From: Pseudomonadota bacterium
Lineage (GTDB): Bacteria > Pseudomonadota > Alphaproteobacteria > Caulobacterales > Caulobacteraceae
Assembly (NCBI GenBank): GCA_021816155.1
Contig: JAKAZA010000002.1
Coordinates: forward strand, 1 to 62,078
Length of the DNA: 62,078 nt
Direction of reading: 5' to 3'
The position numbers were made by a program, and so were the translations under genes. How positions within the stretch are numbered: position 1 is the first letter of the stretch; the number at the start of each line of letters is the position of its first letter. This document shows, one piece after another, positions 54,090 through 62,078 of the stretch. The notes beneath the pieces were generated by a model. The model was not told the origin of the DNA. It made no database searches and saw only the letters and a program-made list of their open reading frames with translations.

Positions 54090-55522
54090 CGCTTGATCGA
54101 AGCGTCCAGGAACTTGCGCATGCCGGCGCCGTAAGGCGGACGCAGCTGCTTCAGCGGGCCGACGTCGTTCCTGAGCTGCGTGTAGACCGACTTCCTGTGG
54201 CTGAATTCCTTGAAGCCGTCGTGGCCGTGGTAGCTCCCCATCCCCGAGGGTCCGATGCCGCCGAACGGCAACTCTTCCTGGGCGATATGGAAAATCACGT
54301 CGCCGACGGTCACGCCGCCCGAGGTCGTCCCGTCCAGCACCTTCTGGCGCTCGGCTGGGTCGTCGCCGAAGTAATAGAGGCCCAGCGGCCTGTCGTGGGC
54401 GTTGACGTAGTCGAGCGCCTCGTCGATCGCGGAGTAGCTCTTCACAGGCAGCACCGGGCCGAAGATCTCCTCCTGCATGACCTTCATGTCGTCGGTGGGG
54501 TCTATGATGAGGGTGGGAGCGATCTTGCGGTAGGGCTGCTGCGTCAGGTCCTCGTCCGCCGGGTTGATCTGGACGACGCGGGCGCCCTTGGCCCGGGCGT
54601 CCTCGATGTAGCCCATGATCCGGTCATAGTGCCGCTGAGCGATGATCGCGGTGTAATCGGGGTTGTCCTTGATGGTCGGGAACATCCGCCTCACCGCGGT
54701 CGTCGCCTCGGCGACGAAGCCGTCGACGCTCTCCTTCGGCGCCAGCACGTAGTCGGGGGCGAGACAGATCTGGCCGGCGTTCAGTGTCTTGCCGTTCATG
54801 ATGCGCGCGGCCGCCACGGGCAGGTTGGCGCTCCGCCCGATGACGACCGGGCTCTTGCCGCCCAGTTCCAGCGTGAGCGGGGTGAGGTTGTCGGCTGCCG
54901 CCCGCATCACATGCCGGGCGATCGCGGTCCCGCCGGTGAAGATCAGGTGGTCGAACGCCAGGCGCGCGAACGCCTCGCCCAGTTCGGGGCCGCCCGTGAC
55001 GACCGCGATCTCCTCGTCGGAGAACGCGCCGCCGATCATGGTGGCCATCAGCTCTGAAGTCGCGGGCGTGTATTCCGACGGCTTGATCATGGCCCGGTTG
55101 CCGGCTGCGAGCACTCCGGCCAGCGGCGCGAAGGTGAGGTTCACCGGGAAGTTCCACGGGCTGATGATCCCCACCACCCCCTTGGGCTGGAAGCGTATCT
55201 CGGCCTTGGCGCCCAGGAGGCCCAGCAAGGCGGGGCTCAGGGGCCGCTTCTCCGGCTTCATCCAGCGGCGCAGGTTCGCCTTGGCGTGCTTCAGCGGTCC
55301 GATCGACGAGCCGATGTCGGTGAAGGCGCTGGCCTCGGGCGAACGCGAGCCGAAATCGGCGTTCAACGCTTCGACGATCTCCTTGCGGTGGTCGACCAGC
55401 AGGGCGATCGCGCGGTCGATGCGCTCGATACGCTTGGCCTCGCTGGGCGGGCCGTCGCGCAGGTGCGCCGCTTTCTGCCGCGCCAGCAGAGCCTGCATGG
55501 AGGCTGAGTCATATGCCGCCAT
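54086..55522 (-). CDS. Coniferyl-aldehyde-dehydrogenase-type aldehyde dehydrogenase
   Basis: 478 residues from MAAYDSAS at 55522, supported by AGGAG upstream; the track start at 55624 is leader. ALDH marks: IISPWNFPVNLTFAPLAGVLAAGN (cofactor), FTGGTAIARHVM, the Glu in LTLELGGKSPVVIG, and the nucleophile Cys in NAGQICLAPDYVL. The short form without an N-terminal extension and QEEIFGPVLPVKSY fit the CalB/fatty aldehyde group. Oxidises aromatic or aliphatic aldehydes with NAD. Single gene. Confidence 0.93.
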   Translation of the reverse strand: MAAYDSASMQALLARQKAAHLRDGPPSEAKRIERIDRAIALLVDHRKEIVEALNADFGSRSPEASAFTDIGSSIGPLKHAKANLRRWMKPEKRPLSPALLGLLGAKAEIRFQPKGVVGIISPWNFPVNLTFAPLAGVLAAGNRAMIKPSEYTPATSELMATMIGGAFSDEEIAVVTGGPELGEAFARLAFDHLIFTGGTAIARHVMRAAADNLTPLTLELGGKSPVVIGRSANLPVAAARIMNGKTLNAGQICLAPDYVLAPKESVDGFVAEATTAVRRMFPTIKDNPDYTAIIAQRHYDRIMGYIEDARAKGARVVQINPADEDLTQQPYRKIAPTLIIDPTDDMKVMQEEIFGPVLPVKSYSAIDEALDYVNAHDRPLGLYYFGDDPAERQKVLDGTTSGGVTVGDVIFHIAQEELPFGGIGPSGMGSYHGHDGFKEFSHRKSVYTQLRNDVGPLKQLRPPYGAGMRKFLDASIKR

Positions 55523-55656
55523 CGCCGGTGCTCCTGTCGTCCGCGAGGTTGCCTCGATCACAAGAGCGGCCGACCGCGCGGCTTCTGTCAAGCCTGCGCG
55601 GTAGGCTCGTCTGCTCCGGTGCAATCGCGGTGAAGCTCGTATAAGACCGCCGCCGC

Positions 55657-56037
55657 ATGGGGATGCAGTGGATGGATCGCGTCTGGCGCGGGAGCGGCTT
55701 GCTGCTCGTCGCGCTGGCGCTCGCGCTGCGTCTCGCCGCTCCCGACGGCTGGATGGTGGCCGGCGGCGCGGACGGGCCGAAGCTCGTCATCTGCACCGGG
55801 CACATGCCGGCGTCGCCGGACCATCCCGACGGCCATGGGGGCAGCGGCCACAGCGACCATCCTTGTGTCTTCGCCGGCGCCCATATCTCGCCCGCGCCTC
55901 CCCTGCTCGCCGCGACGCTTGCGCCGACCATGGCCTCGTACGCCGCGCCGGTCCCCTCGCCGCTGACCGATCAGCGCCCCGGCCGCGGCCTCGCTGCGCC
56001 GCCGCCGCCCTCGCACGGCCCCCCGCACCTCGCCTGA
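55657..56037 (+). CDS. DUF2946-like small membrane/periplasmic protein
   Basis: 126 residues, start at 55657 or five codons later. A hydrophobic N-terminus (SGLLLVALALALRLAAPDGWMV) serves as anchor or signal. The periplasmic part carries VICTGHMPASPDHPDGHGG and a second block with Cys (HPCVFAGAHISPAPP), the His/Cys pattern of DUF2946 proteins. Those are associated with copper or other metal handling in proteobacteria. The next genes encode a cysteine-cluster outer-membrane protein and a TlpA thioredoxin, supporting a metal or redox role. Confidence 0.75.
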   Translation: MGMQWMDRVWRGSGLLLVALALALRLAAPDGWMVAGGADGPKLVICTGHMPASPDHPDGHGGSGHSDHPCVFAGAHISPAPPLLAATLAPTMASYAAPVPSPLTDQRPGRGLAAPPPPSHGPPHLA

Positions 56038-56050
56038 CAGGCTTGCCACC

Positions 56051-56077
56051 GCCGCGCGCCAGGAGCTGGCGCGCGGC
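56051..56077 (+). terminator. Perfect hairpin between the DUF2946 and outer-membrane protein genes
   Basis: An 11-bp perfect stem GCCGCGCGCCA / TGGCGCGCGGC with a GGAGC loop is followed by TTCTTAG. It is placed 14 bases after the DUF2946 stop and 51 bases before the next start. It may be a terminator or an attenuator of the downstream genes. Confidence 0.65.
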
Positions 56078-56127
56078 TTCTTAGCCATGCGCCGGGGTCC
56101 CCCCCGGGCGTCAGGGATCATCAACTC

Positions 56128-57120
56128 ATGTATCGACTTCTTGCGATCGCGGCCGCCGCGGCGCTCGCCGCCGCGCCGTCCGCGGCCCTCGCTTGCGCCT
56201 GCGGGTGTGGCATTTTCGACGTCGGCCAAGGCTCCTTCATGCCTAACAACGCCAACTCCGGGCTCGAGGTCTGGTACCGGTTGGCCTACATGGACCAGAA
56301 CCAGAACTGGGAGGGCGACCATAAGGCGCCCGCGACCGACAATACTGACAAGCAGATCAACACGACGTTTCACTTCTTCGGCGGCCAGTACGTGGTCAAC
56401 CGGAAGTGGTCAGTGATGGTCGAGATGCCATTGTTCGACCGTACGTTCGTCTCCACTGACGATGGCTCGGTGTTCGGACCGGCGGGAACCATCTACCGGG
56501 CGCACGACTTCGCGCTCGGCGATCTCGAGATTATGGGCATGTACACCGGCTTCTCCGACGATCTGTCGACCGGCCTTGGCGTGGGCGTGAAAGCGCCGAC
56601 GGGCGATTGGCATGGACCGACCGGTCCGCTCGGCGGCCCGGAAATAGACCGGGACACGTTGCCGGGGACCGGCAGCACCGACCTGCTCGTCGAAGGCTAC
56701 CACGCGGGTTCGCTGAACAGGAGCAACACGCTCGGCTACTTTGTCCAGGCCAAGTTCGACGCCGCCGTGGCCACGCAAGGCCAATATCGGCCGGGCGACG
56801 AGTTGGACGCTGCGGCCGGCGTCGCCTACGATCTCGGCTCCTTCGGTCCCATCACGCAGATCACGCCGGTGCTGCAGTTGCTGAACAGCTATCGCCTCCA
56901 CGACACCGGGGCGAATGCCGACCCGCTGAACTCGGGCTACGAGCGCGTGCTGATCGATCCTGGTCTGTCGGTGCGCATAAGGAACGTGCGCCTCGACGCC
57001 GACATCGCCATCCCGCTCTATCAGCACGTCAACGCCGCCGCGAGCCCGGCCATCGAAGGCGCGGCCGGGCAGCTGGTGGCGGGAACGCTTCTGAGCTTCC
57101 AGGCGGCCTACGACTTCTGA
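56128..57120 (+). CDS. Outer-membrane beta-barrel-like protein with N-terminal CACGCG cluster
   Basis: 330 residues with a signal peptide cleaved near SAALA; the mature protein starts with CACGCGIFDVG, three closely spaced cysteines suited to metal or heme binding. The rest alternates amphipathic strands (NSGLEVWYRLAYMDQNQNW, WSVMVEMPLFDRTF, LGYFVQAKFDAAVATQG) and ends in FQAAYDF with C-terminal Phe, as outer-membrane barrels do. A widespread but uncharacterised family to my knowledge. The TlpA gene follows after nine bases. Confidence 0.8.
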   Translation: MYRLLAIAAAAALAAAPSAALACACGCGIFDVGQGSFMPNNANSGLEVWYRLAYMDQNQNWEGDHKAPATDNTDKQINTTFHFFGGQYVVNRKWSVMVEMPLFDRTFVSTDDGSVFGPAGTIYRAHDFALGDLEIMGMYTGFSDDLSTGLGVGVKAPTGDWHGPTGPLGGPEIDRDTLPGTGSTDLLVEGYHAGSLNRSNTLGYFVQAKFDAAVATQGQYRPGDELDAAAGVAYDLGSFGPITQITPVLQLLNSYRLHDTGANADPLNSGYERVLIDPGLSVRIRNVRLDADIAIPLYQHVNAAASPAIEGAAGQLVAGTLLSFQAAYDF

Positions 57121-57129
57121 AGGAGTGAC

Positions 57130-57627
57130 ATGAGATCCATCGTTCTGGCCGCGCTGGCCATCGCCGCGTTGCTGGGTCCTGCGGCGGCGCATGCGGACGG
57201 CTACCGCGTCGGCGCTCCGGCGCCGGAGGTGGTCGTGAAGGGCCTGCAAGGCCAGTCGATCGATCTCGACAAGCTGAAGGGTCACGTGGTGGTGGCCAAC
57301 GTGTGGGCCACCTGGTGCGGCCCGTGCCGGGCGGAGATGCCGATGCTCGACGCCTTCTACCGCGCCCATCGCGGTCAGGGCGTGGAGCTGATCGGCCTCT
57401 CCGCCGACCGCACCCGCGACCTGTCCGCCGTGCGTCGCGTCATGTCCGGGTTCAGCTATCCCGCCGGACTCCTGGCCCAGGCGCGCGTCGACCGCCTCGG
57501 CGAGGTGCGCGTGCTGCCGGTGACGCTGGTGATCGACCGCGCCGGCGTGGTCCGTGACGTGTTCGGCGCGAACGGGACGCCGCTCACCGAGGCGCGGCTC
57601 GAAGCGGCGGTGAAGCCGCTGCTCTGA
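57130..57627 (+). CDS. TlpA-like periplasmic thioredoxin
   Basis: 165 residues. Signal peptide to AAAHA, then VGAPAPEVVVKGLQGQSIDL and the active site WATWCGPCRAEMP (Cys63/Cys66). VLPVTLVIDRAGVVRDVFG is the cis-Pro region. TlpA/ResA-type proteins keep periplasmic cysteines or copper sites reduced. The preceding gene encodes a protein with a CACGCG cluster, a plausible partner. Convergent with the YihY gene eight bases away. Confidence 0.92.
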   Translation: MRSIVLAALAIAALLGPAAAHADGYRVGAPAPEVVVKGLQGQSIDLDKLKGHVVVANVWATWCGPCRAEMPMLDAFYRAHRGQGVELIGLSADRTRDLSAVRRVMSGFSYPAGLLAQARVDRLGEVRVLPVTLVIDRAGVVRDVFGANGTPLTEARLEAAVKPLL

Positions 57628-57634
57628 CGGGCGG

Positions 57635-58864
57635 TCAGAACCGGAGCGCCCCTATCCGTCCGATCCAGCGCAAGAAACCGGCCACATAGCCGACCTGGCG
57701 CTTGCAGAAGGCGCGGCACCAGTCCGCTGCTTCGCCTGGCGAGGTGGTGAAGGCCGCGCCGACTGTGTCGGCCATGGTCGCGCCGCGCTCACCCATCTGC
57801 CTTGGCGGCCCGACTGTCGTATCGATCGCGGTCTGGTGCTCGATCTCGGCGTTCAGCTCGGCGCCGACCAGCACCACCATCGCGGTCATCCAGACCCAGA
57901 GCATGTAGGCGATGAGCGCGCCGAGCGAGCCATAGGTGACGCCGAAGTCGGCGATATTGTTGACGTAATAGGAGAACGTCAGCGAGACGCCGAGCCAGGC
58001 CGCGGCCGCCAGAACGGCCCCGAACACGACCCATCGCCACTGCGCGTGTCGGCGGCTCGGTCCGTAGCGATAGAAGAGCGAGAAGAAGACCGCGGCGATC
58101 ACGAACACCGTCAGCCATCGCACCGGTCCCCACCAGTCCGCCAAGCGGTGAAGGCCGATATCGCGGAAGAAGACCGGTGCGGCGATCAGCACGCTGACCA
58201 CGAGACCGAGGAACACCAGCGCAGCCAGTGTCGCAGCGTAGGTGACGAGGCTTCGACGCAGGTAGTCGCGTTTCTCGGTTTCGTCGAAAGTGATGTTGAG
58301 TCCGTCGAAGAGCGCCTTCATGCCGGCGTTAGCGCTCCATACCGACAGCAGCGTCGAGACGACGAACGCGATCGACAGGGTCGCATGCCTCTGGCCCGCG
58401 AGCCGCACCATCTGGTCGCCGATCAGCTTCACCGCATCTGCCGGGAGGATGCGCGCGATGTGCGGCAGTTCGCGCTCGACCGTGGCGACGTTGGAGAAGA
58501 GGCCGTACAGCGAGACGAACGCGGCGATCGCCGGAAACGTCGCGAGCAGGACGTAGAAGGTGACCCCGCCGGCCAGCGCCGGCAGCCGGTCGCGACCCAT
58601 CTCGCGGTAGGTGCGCCAGAGGATGTCCTTCCAGCCGAGCGGCGGGATGGCGAGCGGCGAGCCGGCGCAGCGACCGCGTCGCGGCTCGGCTGCGTCGAGT
58701 TCGGCGGGTGTAAGCCGGCGCGGTTCTGCCGCGACGACCTTGCGCCGGCGCGGCCATACGGCGGCGACAGCCATCGCAGCCATGGCGAGCCACGGCGCGG
58801 CGAGGCGCAAGGGCGCCCTGCCGCGCGTTCGGCCCTCGCGGGGGCGCGCGCTCCGATCGCTCAT
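57635..58864 (-). CDS. YihY/BrkB family inner-membrane protein
   Basis: 409 residues from MSDRSARPREG; the track extension to 59665 runs antisense through the MOSC gene. After an Arg/Pro-rich cytoplasmic N-terminus (with an extra helix LAMAAMAVAAVWP) come WKDILWRTYREMGRDRLPALAGGVTFYVLLATFPAIAAF, LLSVWSANAGMKALFDGLN and the family signature FGVTYGSLGALIAYMLWVWMTAMVVLVGAELNAE. About six membrane helices. Historically called ribonuclease BN, wrongly; function unknown. It is divergent from the MOSC gene. Confidence 0.93.
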   Translation of the reverse strand: MSDRSARPREGRTRGRAPLRLAAPWLAMAAMAVAAVWPRRRKVVAAEPRRLTPAELDAAEPRRGRCAGSPLAIPPLGWKDILWRTYREMGRDRLPALAGGVTFYVLLATFPAIAAFVSLYGLFSNVATVERELPHIARILPADAVKLIGDQMVRLAGQRHATLSIAFVVSTLLSVWSANAGMKALFDGLNITFDETEKRDYLRRSLVTYAATLAALVFLGLVVSVLIAAPVFFRDIGLHRLADWWGPVRWLTVFVIAAVFFSLFYRYGPSRRHAQWRWVVFGAVLAAAAWLGVSLTFSYYVNNIADFGVTYGSLGALIAYMLWVWMTAMVVLVGAELNAEIEHQTAIDTTVGPPRQMGERGATMADTVGAAFTTSPGEAADWCRAFCKRQVGYVAGFLRWIGRIGALRF

Positions 58865-58912
58865 GCCAACGCTCACCTTGCGTTTGCCTGGCCGGCGCGG
58901 CAGGGGAGCACC

Positions 58913-59677
58913 ATGACGACCGCCCGTATCGCCGCACTTTTCAGGCATCCTATCAAGGGGTTCACGCCGGAAAAGGTGAGATCGGCCACGCTTGAGCCGG
59001 GCAAGCCGTTTCCGGGCGACCGACTCTATGCGCTCGAGGACGGCCCGAGCGGCTTCGATCCCGCCCGTCCGAGCTTCATCCCCAAGCAGCGCTTCGCGGT
59101 GCTCGCCAAGATCGCCGAGGTGGCGAAAGCCAAGACACGCCTTGACGACACGACGGGCGCATTCCACGCCCGCGCCGAAGGCATGGCCGACTTCAGCGGA
59201 GACCTTCGGGAGCCTGCCGGGCGCGCCGCGTTCGAAGCGTGGACGACGGAGTTGCTCGGCGACGCCGCGGGCGGTCCCTTGCGCCTTCTCGACGGCGTCG
59301 GCCACCGCTTCCTCGACCACCCGCTGGGCCATGTCTCGATCATCAACCTCGCCAGCGTGCGCGACCTGGAAACACGGCTCGGAAAGGCCCTCGACCCGCT
59401 GCGGTTCCGGGCCAACCTCTACATCGACGGCTGGCCGGCCTGGGCCGAGAACGGCTGGGAGGGCCTCCGCCTGACCCTGGGCGAGGCGGAGGCCGAAGTG
59501 TTCAAGCCGATCGTCCGCTGCGCCGCGCCGGGCGTCGATCCCGAAACCGCGTTGCGCGACCTCGACATCCCCGCCGAGATGCATCGTCTCTACGGGCACA
59601 TGCTTTGCGGGATCTACGTGCACGTGAAGACGGCCGGGGTGGTGCGCGAAGGCGACACGGCGCACCCGCCGCCTTGA
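58913..59677 (+). CDS. MOSC domain-containing protein
   Basis: 254 residues. MOSC N-terminal beta barrel ALFRHPIKGFTPEKV and GDRLYALEDGPSGFDP are typical; the molybdenum-site Cys lies in KPIVRCAAPGVDPETAL. GVGHRFLDHPLGHVSIIN and RFRANLYIDGWPAWAENGW are also conserved. These enzymes bind molybdenum cofactor and reduce N-hydroxylated compounds or transfer sulfur. Start supported by AGGGGAG. Convergent with the LysRS gene after four bases. Confidence 0.92.
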   Translation: MTTARIAALFRHPIKGFTPEKVRSATLEPGKPFPGDRLYALEDGPSGFDPARPSFIPKQRFAVLAKIAEVAKAKTRLDDTTGAFHARAEGMADFSGDLREPAGRAAFEAWTTELLGDAAGGPLRLLDGVGHRFLDHPLGHVSIINLASVRDLETRLGKALDPLRFRANLYIDGWPAWAENGWEGLRLTLGEAEAEVFKPIVRCAAPGVDPETALRDLDIPAEMHRLYGHMLCGIYVHVKTAGVVREGDTAHPPP

Positions 59678-59680
59678 TCC

Positions 59681-61387
59681 TCAAGGCGCCGTGACGTGCG
59701 CCTCGATCAGATCCAGCGTCTCGCGCAGGCCGAAGATCGCCGCGAACGAGCCGAAGCGCGGGCCCTGGCTCTGGCCGAGCAGCACCTCGTAGAGCGCCTG
59801 GAACCAGGCGCGCAGCGGCTCGAAGCCCGCGGCCTTGCCCGCCTCGTAGATCTCGTTTTGGATCAGCTCCGCGTCCTGGCAGCCGGCCGGCAACGCCCTA
59901 AGGCGCGCCGCGAGGTCGGCGAAGGCGGCGCGTTCCTTCGCCGTGGGCGCGCGGAAGCGCTTCGCCGGCAGCACGAAGTCTTCGTAGTAGTGGATCGCGT
60001 AACCAGCGAGGCGGTCGAGCATCGGCTCGCTCTGCGGCGTCGCCCCCGGCAGGTAGCGCGAGAGGAAGCCCCAGAGGATGGCCTTGTCCGATGCGTTCGC
60101 GGCCGAAACGAGGTTGAGGAGCAGCGAGAACGACACCGGCGAGCCCTTGGCGGGCGGCGCGCCGGCGTTGACGCTCCAGGCCGGGTTGTCGAGCGGATTC
60201 GGTGCGGGCCTATCATTGGCGGGGCGGTGAAACGTCTCAAGATGCTGCGATCCTCGGTTGTACGCATCGAGGTGCTGCAGGTACTCGTCCGTCGCCTTCG
60301 GGATCACGTCGAAATAGAGCCGCTTCGCCGACTTCGGCGAGGCGAACATGTAGTAGGTGAGGCTCTCGGGCGCGCCGTAGCGCAGCCACTCCTCCATGGT
60401 CAGGCCGTTGCCCTTCGACTTCGAGATCTTCTGGTTATGTTCGTCCATGAAGAGCTCGAACGTGAAGGTCTCGGGCGGCTCGCCGCCCAGCACCTTGCAG
60501 ATGCGGCTGGAGACGCGAATCGAATCGACGAGATCCTTGCCCGACATCTCGTAATCGACGTCGAGCGCGGTCCACCGGGCCGCCCAGTCGGTCCGCCACT
60601 GCAGCTTCACGTAGCCGCCTGTGACCGGCGCCTCCGTCAGTGTTCCGTCCTCGTCGGGGAACACGATCGTGCCGCGGTCGGGATGGCGTTCCACCGTCGG
60701 CGCCTGCAGCACGCGCCCGCTCTTCGGGCTGATCGGCAGGAAAGGCGAGAACGTGGCGCGGCGCTCGTCGCCCAACGTCGGGAGCATGATCGCCTGCACC
60801 TGATCGAAGAGCGCCAGCACCCGGCGCAGCACGTCGTCATAGCGGCCCGAGCGATAGTTCTCCGTCGCCGACATGAATTCGTATTCGAAGCCGAATGAGT
60901 CCAGGAACGCGCGCAGGCGGGCGTTGTTGTGCGCGCCAAAGCTCGGGTGCTCGCCGAACGGGTCGCGCACGCTGGTGACCGGCTTGTCGCGATCCTCCTC
61001 CAGCATCGCGCGATTGGGGACGTTGTCCGGAATCTTGCGCAGGCCGTCCATGTCGTCCGAGACGACGAGAAGGCGGGTGGGGATCGCGTCGTCGGTCAGC
61101 GCGCGGAAAGCGGCGCGCACCATGGTGGGGCGAGTGACCTCGCCGAAGGTGCCCAGGTGCGGCAGGCCTGACGCTCCGTAGCCGCACTCGAAAACCACGG
61201 GTCGCGCGAACTGCGGGAAGGTCTCCACCAGCTCCCCAATGCGGCCCTCCGCGATCAGCGTGCCGGCCAAGTCACGCTCGGCGTCCGTGTCGAGACGGAC
61301 CCGCATCAGCCGGGCGACGATGTTGCGCGCCTCGCCAAAGGTCCAGGCCCGCGCCTCGCGCGCCAGAGGGGTCAGCCCTTGCAGCAT
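59681..61387 (-). CDS. lysS: Lysyl-tRNA synthetase, class I
   Basis: 568 residues from MLQGLTPLAREARAWTFGEA; the track start at 61501 overlaps the divergent peptidase gene. Class I signatures are HLGTFGE (HIGH equivalent) and KISKSKGNG (KMSKS). SATENYRSGRYDDVLRR and YETSGKDLVDS-like block (YEMSGKDLVDSI) are characteristic of LysRS-I. It charges tRNA-Lys; class I rather than class II LysRS is a known feature of Caulobacter and relatives, so it supports the taxonomic guess. Confidence 0.95.
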   Translation of the reverse strand: MLQGLTPLAREARAWTFGEARNIVARLMRVRLDTDAERDLAGTLIAEGRIGELVETFPQFARPVVFECGYGASGLPHLGTFGEVTRPTMVRAAFRALTDDAIPTRLLVVSDDMDGLRKIPDNVPNRAMLEEDRDKPVTSVRDPFGEHPSFGAHNNARLRAFLDSFGFEYEFMSATENYRSGRYDDVLRRVLALFDQVQAIMLPTLGDERRATFSPFLPISPKSGRVLQAPTVERHPDRGTIVFPDEDGTLTEAPVTGGYVKLQWRTDWAARWTALDVDYEMSGKDLVDSIRVSSRICKVLGGEPPETFTFELFMDEHNQKISKSKGNGLTMEEWLRYGAPESLTYYMFASPKSAKRLYFDVIPKATDEYLQHLDAYNRGSQHLETFHRPANDRPAPNPLDNPAWSVNAGAPPAKGSPVSFSLLLNLVSAANASDKAILWGFLSRYLPGATPQSEPMLDRLAGYAIHYYEDFVLPAKRFRAPTAKERAAFADLAARLRALPAGCQDAELIQNEIYEAGKAAGFEPLRAWFQALYEVLLGQSQGPRFGSFAAIFGLRETLDLIEAHVTAP

Positions 61388-61476
61388 AGGGCGAGCCGGG
61401 TAATGGGTGGGCCGGTCAGGGTCAATGCCGCCGTCTTCCGGACTTGCAGACGGCGGCGTCTTGGAGGGCGAGCTTG

Positions 61477-62078
61477 GTGGAAACCCGACCCTACGGCTCA
61501 TGGGCCTCGCCGATCACCGCCGCCAGCATGGCCGAAGGGATGATCGGCGTAGGCGACGTCCGGGTTGCCGACGGTAAGCTCTACTGGCTCGAGAACCGGC
61601 CCTCCGAAGGCGGACGAATGGTGGTGATGACCCGCGAGGGCGGCGAGGCGCGCCAGCTGACGCCTGACGGGTTCAACGTGCGCACCCGCGTCCACGAGTA
61701 TGGCGGCGCGCCTTACGCGATGACGCCGCAGGGCCTCTTCTTCAGTCACTTCCGCGACCAGAGGCTCTATCGCCAGCGCGCCGGCGGCCCGCCTGACGCG
61801 GTGACGCCGGAGGGCTACCGCTACGCCGACGCCGTCGCCGCGCCGGGCGGCGGGCTGTTCGCGGTGCGCGAAGACCACACCGACCCGGCCCACGTGAGGA
61901 ACTCGATCGTGCGGCTCTCGGGCGAGGTCGGCGATGCCGGCGCCCCGCTCTTCGAGGGGAGCGACTTCGCCGCCTATCCGCGGGTGAGCCCTGGCGGCAC
62001 GCGGCTCGCCTGGATCGCCTGGGACTTCCCGGCCATGCCGTGGGACGCAACCCGTCTCTATGTCGGCGAACTCACGAT
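61477..62078 (+). CDS. S9 family peptidase (prolyl oligopeptidase), N-terminal part
   Basis: Runs off the right edge; not in the ORF track. Start is probably the GTG at 61477 (or TTG at 61474) behind GGAGGG. The encoded N-terminus VETRPYGSWASPITAASMAE, then VGDVRVADGKLYWLENRPSE and VRTRVHEYGGAPYAM, is the beta-propeller of an uncharacterised S9 peptidase group with the PYGSW opening. The catalytic domain lies beyond the window. Divergent from LysRS with 89 bases between. Confidence 0.88.
   Translation, partial: METRPYGSWASPITAASMAEGMIGVGDVRVADGKLYWLENRPSEGGRMVVMTREGGEARQLTPDGFNVRTRVHEYGGAPYAMTPQGLFFSHFRDQRLYRQRAGGPPDAVTPEGYRYADAVAAPGGGLFAVREDHTDPAHVRNSIVRLSGEVGDAGAPLFEGSDFAAYPRVSPGGTRLAWIAWDFPAMPWDATRLYVGELT

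Noticed and set aside
57635-59665. 676-residue YihY ORF and the overlapping 613-residue plus-strand ORF at 57836
   Set aside because: Each contains one real gene (YihY at 57635-58864 and MOSC at 58913-59677) extended through the other in antisense.

Overview
The window is a very GC-rich (about 70 percent), densely packed bacterial chromosome segment. It has short intergenic gaps, many 1-4 base overlaps between neighbouring genes, and no rRNA, complete tRNA, CRISPR array or intact insertion sequence that I can see. Gene content points to an alphaproteobacterium of the Caulobacteraceae type (Phenylobacterium or Caulobacter-like). The main reasons are a methionine operon with MetH split into two proteins under an ArsR/SAM-methyltransferase regulator, a class I lysyl-tRNA synthetase, the NDUFAF5-like methyltransferase / comF / glutaredoxin / nitrilase / DUF1178 neighbourhood, and many acyl-CoA ligase, SDR and amidohydrolase genes. 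The assignment is inference from gene content.

Layout. 1-4.6 kb: end of an EttA-type ABC-F gene, small proteins, an SDR and a serine hydrolase. 4.7-10.3 kb: a minus-strand methionine operon (arsR-methyltransferase, metF, metH part 1, metH part 2) with a strong palindrome over the promoter. 10.6-13.1 kb: a small membrane protein, a 2-hydroxyacid dehydrogenase and an Old Yellow Enzyme homologue. 13.1-18.6 kb: the NDUFAF5-like methyltransferase / comF / grxC / nitrilase / DUF1178 block. It is interrupted at 14.0-16.2 kb by about 2.2 kb of less GC-rich DNA holding a cold-shock gene, small ORFs and two pairs of diverged repeats.

18.7-27.4 kb: a secreted protein, then an unusual cluster. It comprises an amino acid:[carrier protein] ligase homologue, an acyl-CoA-dehydrogenase-like flavoprotein, a carrier protein, an alpha/beta hydrolase, a FATP-type acyl-CoA ligase, and metY-metA with an in-frame amber codon near the metA 3' end. 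27.4-36.1 kb: regulators and single enzymes, including a TetR/SDR pair with tandem operators, an M81 peptidase, a class II amidotransferase and an alkylsulfatase. 36.1-48.7 kb: a catabolic region (acyl-CoA ligase, SnoaL-like protein, MBL hydrolase, phytanoyl-CoA dioxygenase, phosphotransferase, two amidohydrolases, fucosidase, thiolase with a DUF35 partner, GPH transporter).

48.8-53.3 kb: a three-gene cassette of a lipoprotein, a patatin phospholipase and a SLOG-domain protein with four predicted membrane helices; it is a candidate conflict or envelope system. 53.5-62.1 kb: a methyltransferase, a coniferyl-aldehyde-type dehydrogenase, a DUF2946 / outer-membrane / TlpA set, a YihY membrane protein, a MOSC protein, class I LysRS and the start of an S9 peptidase.

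Working together: the 9.3-4.7 kb operon makes and uses methyl-THF for homocysteine methylation, and metY/metA at 25-27 kb supply homocysteine. The 36-47 kb genes look like activation and breakdown of an unidentified acyl or cyclic substrate. The carrier-protein cluster and the patatin/SLOG cassette are the least explained parts and the best candidates for undescribed biology.
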